DNA from: Blastocystis hominis
Taxonomy: Eukaryota > Sar > Bigyra > Opalinata > Blastocystidae
Assembly (NCBI RefSeq): GCF_000151665.1
Contig: NW_013171826.1
Coordinates: 2,501 to 66,500 of the forward strand
Length of the DNA stretch: 64,000 nt
Direction of reading: 5' to 3'
Of the stretch, positions 8,958-16,202 are shown piece after piece. The translations under genes were made by a program, and so were the position numbers. Position 1 is the stretch's first letter. Each line of letters opens with the position of its first letter. The notes beneath the pieces were generated by a model. It was not told the DNA's origin. It saw only the letters and a program-made list of their open reading frames with translations, and did not search any database.

Positions 8958-11360
8958 ATGGATGAATACGTTGCTACAATTCCAATCATTCGATTCAAAC
9001 CACACAAAGTGAAATCGAGAAACATGATGGACAAGATGTTGAATCGATATTTCGATAAAGTCGTTGAAAGTGAATTCAATCAACAGCGAATGAGGAGCGA
9101 ACAATGGCGACAGAAGCGAACCTTGTTTGATTCGTACATGAATCTCTCACCTGCTGAACGTCGTCGTGTATCCGTCTCTGACATGCGTGGATATCAAATG
9201 CAGCGAATTGATAATGAGAACGTACTGTTGTACTCATTCGAGGACAATGTGGTCTACAATGCCAAAATTGAGAAACGATTCAAGAAGATCATTGTTCAGG
9301 CTGTGAATCACGAGTTATCTGATATGGAGAAACGAGCTATCTTTGATAATCCATTTGGATATGAGCCAGTATCACCCTATCGTATCAAGTACAAGAGAAC
9401 ACAGGTTGGCGATGCACAAATCGTGAATATAACTGGTGATCTTGGAACTAGCATCAACGAAATGAAGAATGCTGCTGATGCCATAACGGTTGCAGCTCAA
9501 CAGATGGGAGATAGTATCAACACATTTACTCATCAGAATGCAACGATTATCAATGATTTTGCTCACTTGCAAGACGATGTGGAAGAACAAGGTGAACCAT
9601 TAACAAAATCGCTAAAATATAATGATGATGGTACTATGAGAGAAACCATTCTTACACAACGTGTGAGACGAGGTAGTAGGAATTATAAGTTATTGTTGGC
9701 TCGAGGTTATGTAGAACGAGGAGACTGGTCTAGTCATGTACCAGAACCAGAACCTGTGAATGTGACGAATCAGATCGTACAACAGATGGATGTGACGTCC
9801 ATTATCACCAAGTTGGATGAAGTGATTGCTGTGATGAACAGCTTTGATATCCAGGTGAACCTTGTTAACATTCATGGAGCAATCAACAAAGTAGCACAAC
9901 GAATCAACTTCTTAGAAGATGCGCAGAAGGGTTATCCTAAGATGTTGAACTTGTTGAAGGATGTTAATACCAAACTGCAAAATACGAACCAAGGAATCAG
10001 GTTGTTAAGCAATCAATATGCTGAAGTGGCAAAAAGCATTGCGACAGGAGACGACAAGTTGATTAAGAATGTTAGTAACTTGATAAATCAGCAGAAAGCT
10101 GTGATTCAGGAGAGTAATCGATATCTGCAAAGAATCGAAACTCGTCTCCAAGGAATTGAAAACAAACCCGATCCTCCTGCGATTGCTGATATCGTAGCAA
10201 TGATTCCAAGACAAAGTGAAATGCGAATCGATGGATTGACAGAGTTCATGAAGGCGCAGTACAATGATTTCTTGAAACAATGGCTAGAGCGAAACAGCTT
10301 CATCCAGCAATTTGTATCTGCTGAGTTGGCAAAAGCATATGATGAAATCAACAAACGGTTGGTTGAATCATTCAATACATTCACACCTTTGATTCAAAAC
10401 GTGTCCAATGAATTGCAGACTACGAATCAGAATCTGATAGCTCTTGGTAATGCGGTTGCAGAAGAGGGAAAGGCAACTAGGAAACAACTATTGGATGGTA
10501 CGAATGCTCTGGGCAACCAATATGAACAAGGACAAGCTCAAACAACCAAGTTAATCAAAGATTCTACGGGTGCAATTGTTAATCAACTTGCTGACAATCA
10601 GACTAAAACTGGTAACCTGTTGACAAATGGATTCAATTCCATGAGTAGCCAACTCACTGACAATCAGACTCAAACTAACAACCTGTTGACAAATGTTGGT
10701 AATGCAGTTGTTGATGGACATGCTCAAACTGGTCAGCTGATTACTACAATGAGTAATCATTTTGCTGATACTCAGCTGTCCCGGGAACAATTATATCAAC
10801 AATTGTATCAGCAGAATATGAGAGGAATCCAGAACTTAATGGATGCCATTTGGCAATCATATGAATATTTCCGGAATCAGCCACAAATTCAACCTGTGAT
10901 TGTACTGGACGGTCGTCAATCTGAAAGTGTAAATGCTAGTTTCACACCTCAAGCAATCGATCAAGTGAATCGAGCTGCAGCCTTGATTGACGCGTATGAA
11001 AGTAAAGATTCTAATGACACCAAGGAAAGTTGGGAAAGCGATGATACTCGCGAAGATTTCATTGCTTTCTCAAGTTTGCTTGCTCGCAATTTCAACAATC
11101 CTGTTTTCGCTCAATTTGCAAATGACCTTGGATTCTCACGTCTCTTCAGGGCTTATCGTGATCGAAATGAAGACCCCGAACTGATGAGTTTCTTCATACG
11201 AGTAGCTAATAGTAAGGATCTAACTCCTGATTATTTGGACTACATGAAAAACAAGATCAAACGGTTTGCTGTCAATGTAGATCAACAATTCGAGCAATAT
11301 CTGCAAAATACGTACAACACGATCAAGGATATGTTCATTACACAGGGTTTCAATGGCTAA
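8958..11360 (+). CDS. Long coiled-coil protein (800 aa), virion-associated candidate
   Basis: A mostly helical, Gln/Asn-rich protein. The N-terminal 130 residues are basic and strongly conserved between copies. Residues about 190-260 vary. A long heptad-like coiled coil follows, with near-repeats such as ADNQTKTGNLLTNGFNSMSS and TDNQTQTNNLLTNVGNAV at about 560-620. The C-terminal third is conserved and ends ITQGFNG. Number and type of the short repeats differ among copies (835 aa in C). There is no catalytic motif. Its place between capsid modules and the pVI-like gene suggests a structural role comparable to scaffold, peripentonal or length-ruler proteins, but this is inference. The ATG follows TAA in the TAAATG context. 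Confidence 0.6.
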   Translation: MDEYVATIPIIRFKPHKVKSRNMMDKMLNRYFDKVVESEFNQQRMRSEQWRQKRTLFDSYMNLSPAERRRVSVSDMRGYQMQRIDNENVLLYSFEDNVVYNAKIEKRFKKIIVQAVNHELSDMEKRAIFDNPFGYEPVSPYRIKYKRTQVGDAQIVNITGDLGTSINEMKNAADAITVAAQQMGDSINTFTHQNATIINDFAHLQDDVEEQGEPLTKSLKYNDDGTMRETILTQRVRRGSRNYKLLLARGYVERGDWSSHVPEPEPVNVTNQIVQQMDVTSIITKLDEVIAVMNSFDIQVNLVNIHGAINKVAQRINFLEDAQKGYPKMLNLLKDVNTKLQNTNQGIRLLSNQYAEVAKSIATGDDKLIKNVSNLINQQKAVIQESNRYLQRIETRLQGIENKPDPPAIADIVAMIPRQSEMRIDGLTEFMKAQYNDFLKQWLERNSFIQQFVSAELAKAYDEINKRLVESFNTFTPLIQNVSNELQTTNQNLIALGNAVAEEGKATRKQLLDGTNALGNQYEQGQAQTTKLIKDSTGAIVNQLADNQTKTGNLLTNGFNSMSSQLTDNQTQTNNLLTNVGNAVVDGHAQTGQLITTMSNHFADTQLSREQLYQQLYQQNMRGIQNLMDAIWQSYEYFRNQPQIQPVIVLDGRQSESVNASFTPQAIDQVNRAAALIDAYESKDSNDTKESWESDDTREDFIAFSSLLARNFNNPVFAQFANDLGFSRLFRAYRDRNEDPELMSFFIRVANSKDLTPDYLDYMKNKIKRFAVNVDQQFEQYLQNTYNTIKDMFITQGFNG

Positions 11361-11398
11361 TGAATATATCTTTGATCTTCTTTTCACTTTGTAGGCAT

Positions 11399-11437
11399 GG
11401 GGCACGAAGTGCCCCCGGGGAGAATGAAATTCTCCCC
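11399..11437 (+). repeat. Double hairpin before pX/pVI-like gene
   Basis: Arms GGGGCAC-GAA-GTGCCCC and GGGGAGAAT-GAA-ATTCTCCCC. Copy B has the uninterrupted TAGGCATAAATGG at this place. Confidence 0.85.
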
Positions 11438-11445
11438 ATACATAA

Positions 11446-12540
11446 ATGGCAATTCCATTCACTGTTGATATATCTGCCTTTTATGGCGAACCCGATTTCC
11501 GAGAACAGGATAGTGGAACGATTGTGGATCGACGCAAGACATTGAATCTACACAAGGAACTCGAAGCACCAGTGCAATCAAAGCGATCACGAAAGCGAAC
11601 ACCAAAACGAGCTAGTAAGACGAAGGGGGCGATGTACATCGCCCCGGGAGACCATCGGTCTCCCACGAAAACAGCTGGTGCTATTGCTTTCAATGGGGCG
11701 ACCAAGGACACCGGTGGAGCCATTGCTTTCAAGGAAGGTGGTGCAACAGGGGGAAGCACAGCTTCCCCCTCGGCGGAACGAAGTTCCGCCGGAGCATGTC
11801 AGACAGACTCTAAATCCGCTGGAGCACTGGCATTCAATGAAGCGCAATTGATGAACGAGCTGACTGGTCTCAAGAAGGGCGGAGCACTTGGTACTCTCGC
11901 AGCCACGATCATCCCAGCGCTCATTCAGATGGCTCCACAGATCATCTCGAGTCTCAAAAGTTTGATTAGTGGTAAGGAGGGAGGTGCACTCAAATTCGGC
12001 GGAGCTTCTGCTGTGTTCCTCAATGGAATCAACCCTAGCGATTACGACGACGTGTTGAAGACCATGAAAGCCATCGAACGACAAAGTAAAAACATCGAAG
12101 TCCGAGGTGGAGCAATGTACGCTGGTTCCAGTCGTGTTGGCACGTTCTTCAAGAATGCATGGAACAAGATCAAAGGTTGGTACGACAACAATGCCGATAA
12201 GTTGAAACCCATCACTGATATCCTGGTGAATGCTGGCACGAATGCTGCGAATAACGCGATCAACAAGGGTGTGAACTATGTGAACCAGAAGACAGGATCG
12301 GATACCGTGAAACAGCTCGCGAATGTGATAGGTGACATGGCGAAGGGTACGGTGAGCGATGTGGCAAACCAGATTCAGGGCAAGGAAAGCAAAGCTGGTG
12401 CTGGCTACGATATTTCTGACCTGGATAACGAGACACAAGCAATTGAAGTCCAGACGAAAAAAAAGAATCGAATCCTCACAGCCCTTCCACAGAACGAGAA
12501 CAAGATGCACGAGTCAGTAATTCGAAGGAGAGTGTATTGA
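11446..12540 (+). CDS. pX/pVI-like minor capsid protein (364 aa)
   Basis: Layout: a short N-terminal domain, a basic patch (residues 44-60, KRSRKRTPKRASK), a Gly/Ala linker, a hydrophobic helix (about 148-170, TLAATIIPALIQMAPQI), then an amphipathic segment FFKNAWNKIKGWYDNNADKL (234-253) and a charged tail. GG-Ala sites recur at 145-147, 179-181, 185-187 and 221-223 and could be cut by the protease encoded next; they fit the adenain-type consensus only loosely. Hydrophobic-plus-amphipathic order recalls core protein X and membrane-active protein VI of adenovirus-like capsids, here apparently fused. Two double hairpins (11626, 11749) sit in frame in the linker. It starts at CATAAATGG. Confidence 0.65.
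   Translation: MAIPFTVDISAFYGEPDFREQDSGTIVDRRKTLNLHKELEAPVQSKRSRKRTPKRASKTKGAMYIAPGDHRSPTKTAGAIAFNGATKDTGGAIAFKEGGATGGSTASPSAERSSAGACQTDSKSAGALAFNEAQLMNELTGLKKGGALGTLAATIIPALIQMAPQIISSLKSLISGKEGGALKFGGASAVFLNGINPSDYDDVLKTMKAIERQSKNIEVRGGAMYAGSSRVGTFFKNAWNKIKGWYDNNADKLKPITDILVNAGTNAANNAINKGVNYVNQKTGSDTVKQLANVIGDMAKGTVSDVANQIQGKESKAGAGYDISDLDNETQAIEVQTKKKNRILTALPQNENKMHESVIRRRVY
11626..11664 (+). repeat. Double hairpin in pX/pVI-like linker
   Basis: Arms GGGGCGATGTACATCGCCCC and GGGAGACC-ATC-GGTCTCCC; flanks ACGAAG and ACGAAA. Also in C at 52840, absent from B. Confidence 0.87.
11749..11791 (+). repeat. Second double hairpin in pX/pVI-like linker
   Basis: Arms GGGGGAAGC-ACA-GCTTCCCCC and CGGCGGAAC-GAA-GTTCCGCCG. 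Also in C at 52987, with arm-2 loop TTC; absent from B. Confidence 0.87.
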
Positions 12541-12563
12541 AGAAATTGTATATGCACGGCTAC

Positions 12564-12953
12564 ATGAATATGGATGCTGAACCAATGACTTTCGATGAAG
12601 TTCGAAAACTGGCCAAGCAACTCGAGATACCCGACTTCGATGTGATGGAATTGGGCAAGTACAAGTCCTTGGCAAAGAAGTACAAAGAACCGGCGAATTG
12701 CATCATCTGGATACCATTCGAGGATAATGGTAAGCTCGGTCATTTCGTTTCTTGCTTCCGTGAAGACGATGGCACACTGAACTACCAGGACAGCTTTGGC
12801 GAGATGAATGACTTCCCATTAGCAGATACGAACCGTGTGTTCCGTGTGAACAAAGTGAAATACCAGTCGATCTTTGCCAATAACTGTGGCTACTTGGCAC
12901 TCCTTCACTTGTACACGCACGACGCTGTTGACCCGGCGATCCAAAGGGTGTGA
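12564..12953 (+). CDS. PRO: Adenain-like cysteine protease (129 aa)
   Basis: Maturation protease of the Ulp1/adenain fold. The catalytic set is visible in order: His60 in KLGHFVSCF, Asp76 in NYQDSFGE, Gln101 in KYQSIF and Cys108 in ANNCGYLALLHL. It is expected to cut virion precursors, and the GG-Ala-rich protein upstream is the likely substrate. An in-frame TTG lies at 12537, overlapping the previous stop, but I chose ATG 12564 because copies B and C share only this start (MNVDAEPMTFDEV). At 129 residues it is shorter than adenovirus proteases yet keeps the core. A double hairpin begins right after its TGA stop. Confidence 0.9.
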   Translation: MNMDAEPMTFDEVRKLAKQLEIPDFDVMELGKYKSLAKKYKEPANCIIWIPFEDNGKLGHFVSCFREDDGTLNYQDSFGEMNDFPLADTNRVFRVNKVKYQSIFANNCGYLALLHLYTHDAVDPAIQRV

Positions 12954-12991
12954 GGGGAAGCGAAGCTTCCCCGGGGGCACGTTGTGTCCCC
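12954..12991 (+). repeat. Double hairpin after protease gene
   Basis: Arm 1 GGGGAAGC-GAA-GCTTCCCC, arm 2 an imperfect GGGGGCACG/TGTGTCCCC. Copy C has the same element with another hairpin inserted in arm 1. Confidence 0.85.
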
Positions 12992-13041
12992 TACTGTAAC
13001 TATTGTACTTAAAAGAGTTCAATACATAAATACAAATAGAA

Positions 13042-13938
13042 ATGAAATTCGAAGAGATTGACTTCTACGACTACAAGATTCGTATGTGCCTTGATAATGG
13101 TATTCGAATGTACCTTGTCTCTGATCTGTTGAGACAGTACAACGAGAAGCACGGTACAAACAAGCGTTTTGCCGATTACTTACAGAACAAGCAAGCTCAA
13201 GAACTGCTTCACCATATGGCAAAAACAGGTGAAAATAGTGCCAAAAACGGTCAATCTACAGTAGGTCGGAATTCCCACCCCCTGTCAAACGAGGGGGAAA
13301 ATGGTAAGTTTGACATTTGCGACGTGATTCAGTATGTTACATTCTCTGATTTTGGTGGTGCTAATCAGGGTTACATCATCTGCGAAGAGTTGCTTCACGC
13401 ATGCCTCATGTGGGCCGATCCTGCATTTGCCTGCGATGTGCTTAGATTCCTAACACGTCTTCGACAGGAGGACAATGACTACCTTCGAAAGGCAAACGAA
13501 GAGCTGAGACGTGCGAATGAAGAGCTGACCCATGAGAACAAGAAATTGAAGGATCGCCGTGTGCCAAATAAAGTAGGTCAACAATGGTACTTTTTCATAA
13601 CGTACATTATCGTTGAAAATGATGATAATGTGCACATCTATTCACAACATGTTAAATCAGATAAATGGAAAAGTACATGTTCCAAAATGGATAGAGAGGG
13701 ACGTGTATGTGTGTATAGAGTGAAAGACATACCAAATGGTTTCACGTTCAAAGACGAGATCGATAAAATCCTTTTAGACTTGTGTAAGAAGTATGGTGGG
13801 AAAAAGGTACGTAAGACTCATTATACGATTCCAATGGATGTATGGGAAAAAGAGAGATTTGACATTATTCCAGAAATAGAGAAAGAAGCAAAGCAGGCTC
13901 GTGTTGGCCTTGGTTGGCGAAGTGACTTGGATGGTTAG
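13042..13938 (+). CDS. KilA-N domain protein with coiled coil (298 aa)
   Basis: Residues about 15-140 match the KilA-N DNA-binding domain: IRMYLVSDLLRQYNEKHG, a variable linker (62-88), then GYIICEELLHACLMWADPAF and DVLRFLTRLRQ. A short coiled coil (140-172, ANEELRRANEELTHENK) follows, then a conserved C-terminal domain of about 125 residues that I do not recognise. KilA-N proteins are common in large DNA viruses and phages and are thought to bind DNA or regulate genes. The linker holds a decayed palindrome (about 13262-13290), where copy C has an array of perfect palindromes. Copy B lacks the gene, so it is dispensable or recently lost. Upstream is the A-rich run ATAAATACAAATAGAAATG. Confidence 0.8.
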   Translation: MKFEEIDFYDYKIRMCLDNGIRMYLVSDLLRQYNEKHGTNKRFADYLQNKQAQELLHHMAKTGENSAKNGQSTVGRNSHPLSNEGENGKFDICDVIQYVTFSDFGGANQGYIICEELLHACLMWADPAFACDVLRFLTRLRQEDNDYLRKANEELRRANEELTHENKKLKDRRVPNKVGQQWYFFITYIIVENDDNVHIYSQHVKSDKWKSTCSKMDREGRVCVYRVKDIPNGFTFKDEIDKILLDLCKKYGGKKVRKTHYTIPMDVWEKERFDIIPEIEKEAKQARVGLGWRSDLDG

Positions 13939-13974
13939 CCCAAAGTAAACATGATCGATCCTTTTTCACTTTGG

Positions 13975-14030
13975 GGAGACCAACGTGGGGAAGCGAAGCT
14001 TCCCCGGGAGAGAAACATAGTTTCGCCCCT
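13975..14030 (+). repeat. Composite hairpin element between KilA-N and ATPase genes
   Basis: Flanked by CTTTGG (13969-13974 and 14031-14036). Arm 2 (GGGAGAGAAACATAGTTTCG) is shared with B and C. Arm 1 is broken after CAACGT by GGGGAAGCGAAGCTTCCCC. Confidence 0.85.
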
Positions 14031-14045
14031 CTTTGGCCATCACGG

Positions 14046-15482
14046 TTATGTCAAATCGTACTTGGAACGCAGTCCCTTACCTCGGGACGACTTCGTCGTC
14101 CTGGCGGGACTTTGTCCCGCCATGCCTTTCTTCTGCTTTGGAGCGACTCTATCACTCGGAGCCTTGGGAAGCGTAGCTTCCCTGGGGAGCTTCGCTCCCC
14201 CTACCTCCCAGTTCTGTGTTCCATCTCTCGGTTTCTGTACGAACTGGAATTCCTTGGTGTTGATGGATTTGCTATAGTCCTGTGGTTTGATTTCAACGGC
14301 CTCTTTGATGTCCAAGAGATTGTAAGTGCGTGCCTTATTCACTTTGGTTTGCGTGGTCTGCTTTGCACGCCCCAATTCTTGTTCAAGTTGCTGTACTTGT
14401 CGTTGCTTCTCTTCCACTTCTTTGCGTTTTCGTTCATCACTCAATGCCTTCGGTAACTTCGATCGCATCTTGTTGATCGCTTGTTGTTTGCTACTCAGCT
14501 CGTATGGGACGTACTCGACCAGTGAATCGTCATCCAAGTAGTACCATCGTGTGTGCATGCCCATCTGGATATCACGAAGTACCTCGGATAGATTACTCGG
14601 TGGTGGTATCTTCATTTTGCGCCACAAATCCTCTCGTCCAAGGATGTCGTAGAAGAGAAAGATTCGAGTGGCGTTATCCAGAATCTTGTTGCTCAATCGA
14701 GAGAATCCTTGGAATGCAATGAAACAACTGGTCTTTCGATGTCGACTCATGCAAGCCATGGTGTCCATGAAGTTCACCACCCAATGATCGTTCGGTTTCG
14801 TGTACAGGTCGTCGAAGATGTAGATGGACGGATATGTGGTGTCGTTGTAGATCGCCACACTTGATCCGTCCTCATTCAATTGTTTGTACGCGACGTCCTC
14901 GCTATCCGTGAAAGGGGGAATCTCCGATCCCCCTCCGTCCGTGTTGATCCATTGTGTCTTGATGCCTGCTTTGTTGGCGACATGTTTGAGCACTTGTGGA
15001 CACTTGTTTTCATAGCTTGCCTTTCCCATGAAGAAGCAGATCTTGTCGAACGAATGAGGTATCTCGTAGCACAACTGGTTGATGAGGAACGACTTGCCCG
15101 ACTTGGAAGGAGCAATGATGAGTGTGAATTGATTGAGGAATGTGTCCTGACAATCGAGTTCCCAATCGAACTTCATAATGCCCATGCTCTCCTTGTTCTG
15201 TCGAAGATCCTGCAATTGCTCGTCAATGGTCTGCTCTGGTTGGATGTAGTCGGCTAGTTCTCGCAGTATTTTGGCATATTGCTTGCTCTTCTCTTCATCG
15301 GTCTCATTCTCCATCCGTTGTTTGATGGTATCCTGCATTACTTCGGCTTGATTGAGCGTATTTTCTGTTCTTCTTGTCAATCGTTTGTTGTTATACGGAC
15401 ATCGATGGTTGAGTCGTCTTATTCGATTCTTAATGGCGAGCAATGTTGTATCAATGTTTGGAATGTATGGGGATTCTTCCAT
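14046..15482 (-). CDS. ATP: A32/FtsK-like genome-packaging ATPase (478 aa)
   Basis: P-loop NTPase expected to pump DNA into capsids. Walker A is APSKSGKS (124-131), Walker B is SIYIFDDL (219-226), and a sensor-like CFIAFQGFSRL lies at 253-263. The N-terminal 100 residues are basic and helical; a coiled-coil stretch after about 330 leads to a variable tail. Three hairpin insertions are in frame: 14914-14933 near residue 185 (Gly-rich, absent in B and C), and two double hairpins in the tail (14084-14121, 14166-14200). The core matches copies B and C closely. The start is in AATAAATGG, inside the small membrane-protein gene that overlaps it. Confidence 0.9.
   Translation of the reverse strand: MEESPYIPNIDTTLLAIKNRIRRLNHRCPYNNKRLTRRTENTLNQAEVMQDTIKQRMENETDEEKSKQYAKILRELADYIQPEQTIDEQLQDLRQNKESMGIMKFDWELDCQDTFLNQFTLIIAPSKSGKSFLINQLCYEIPHSFDKICFFMGKASYENKCPQVLKHVANKAGIKTQWINTDGGGSEIPPFTDSEDVAYKQLNEDGSSVAIYNDTTYPSIYIFDDLYTKPNDHWVVNFMDTMACMSRHRKTSCFIAFQGFSRLSNKILDNATRIFLFYDILGREDLWRKMKIPPPSNLSEVLRDIQMGMHTRWYYLDDDSLVEYVPYELSSKQQAINKMRSKLPKALSDERKRKEVEEKQRQVQQLEQELGRAKQTTQTKVNKARTYNLLDIKEAVEIKPQDYSKSINTKEFQFVQKPRDGTQNWEVGGAKLPREATLPKAPSDRVAPKQKKGMAGQSPARTTKSSRGKGLRSKYDLT
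14084..14121 (+). repeat. Double hairpin in ATPase tail
   Basis: Arms GGGACGAC-TTC-GTCGTCC and GGCGGGAC-TTT-GTCCCGCC. The second arm is the empty form of the arm that holds a nested element at 60519-60580. Confidence 0.85.
14166..14200 (+). repeat. Second double hairpin in ATPase tail
   Basis: Arms GGGAAGC-GTA-GCTTCCC and GGGGAGC-TTC-GCTCCCC, in frame; absent from B and C. Confidence 0.85.
14914..14933 (+). repeat. Single hairpin in ATPase core
   Basis: GGGGGAATCTCCGATCCCCC, encoding the Gly-rich loop GGGSEIPP in the ATPase; B and C have unrelated sequence of similar length here. Confidence 0.65.
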
Positions 15483-15571
15483 TTATTCATGGCAACCACG
15501 GCAATCACGACAGCCACAGTAGCCACGATAGCCAAAGTGAAAAAGGTAGTCACAGCAACCACGGTAGCCAT
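15419..15571 (-). CDS. Small single-pass membrane protein (50 aa) overlapping the ATPase
   Basis: The ATG lies directly after the TAA of the 181-aa gene (TAAATGG). The frame encodes a long hydrophobic helix, residues 2-27, rich in Val/Ala/Thr/Ile (MATVVAVTTFFTLAIV onward), then a short basic tail beginning MNKWKNPHT. Its last 63 bases overlap the ATPase start in another frame. The same ORF is open in copies B (39561-39713, 50 aa) and C (56800-56955, 51 aa), with mainly conservative changes in the helix, which argues that it is real. Internal membrane, entry or lysis-type functions are possible; none is shown. Confidence 0.65.
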   Translation of the reverse strand: MATVVAVTTFFTLAIVATVAVVIAVVAMNKWKNPHTFQTLIQHCSPLRIE

Positions 15572-16117
15572 TTACAGGAAATCGCAATCGAAGACACTAT
15601 TCTTATCCTTGATCTTGATTTGCGTTGCTGTGAGAGTTGTGTACGAGAACTCGGTGATACTGCCATCCTTGTCTTCCTTCATGAACTCCTTGCTCTCTCC
15701 GGTTACCACAAGATCAATCGTTGCGTCCTTGTATTCGCGAAGATCGGTACAGGGCACATTTCGCAGGTCAATCTTAATGGGTTTCTTGTCGTTATTCACG
15801 ATCTTCGTGTTCGGACTCAATTTCACTTTGAACTGGATCTCGCCATCGTATTCGCTGTATGGGTGATTCTCTCTCTTCGTTTCATCGAGGATTCTTTTGA
15901 ACTCTTCCGATTGCTCATTGGGCAGTGTGATGGAGAAAGTGTTGAACAGTTTCTTCTTGTCTGTTTCGAACTTCGAGTTGTCACCCACGAAAACAATGGT
16001 AGCATCGGTGATCTTGCAGACATACTTAGCCGATTCGCCATCTCTCTTGAATCCAGTCGAGGTGAGAGAAATGTTAGAAGTGTTGAAAAGATCGAAAACC
16101 TGAATCTTGTTGCTCAT
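15572..16117 (-). CDS. Possible ssDNA-binding protein (181 aa)
   Basis: I recognise no family with certainty. The protein is beta-rich with many Lys and Asp, and ends in a short acidic, aromatic tail (NSVFDCDFL). An acidic tail ending in aromatic residues is typical of several viral and phage single-strand DNA-binding proteins, and a replication SSB would fit a protein-primed polymerase system; this is inference. The upstream sequence AAATATAAATAGATATG is AT-rich. The homologue in C is intact and in B is frameshifted near its start. Confidence 0.4.
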   Translation of the reverse strand: MSNKIQVFDLFNTSNISLTSTGFKRDGESAKYVCKITDATIVFVGDNSKFETDKKKLFNTFSITLPNEQSEEFKRILDETKRENHPYSEYDGEIQFKVKLSPNTKIVNNDKKPIKIDLRNVPCTDLREYKDATIDLVVTGESKEFMKEDKDGSITEFSYTTLTATQIKIKDKNSVFDCDFL

Positions 16118-16164
16118 ATCTATTTATATTTATGTTTTGAAATCTTTAAGAGCGTTTTACGCGT

Positions 16165-16202
16165 GGGGAAGCTACGCTTCCCCGGGGAGCCTGCGGCTCC
16201 CC
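16165..16202 (+). repeat. Double hairpin at capsid gene stop, copy A
   Basis: Arms GGGGAAGC-TAC-GCTTCCCC and GGGGAGCC-TGC-GGCTCCCC; TTACGC at 16157-16162 and 16203-16208. Copy B is empty here. Confidence 0.92.

Noticed and set aside
11587-12510. Long minus-strand open frame of 307 codons
   Set aside because: It lies antisense to the pX/pVI-like gene, is not kept open in copies B and C, and has no recognisable domain: a shadow frame.
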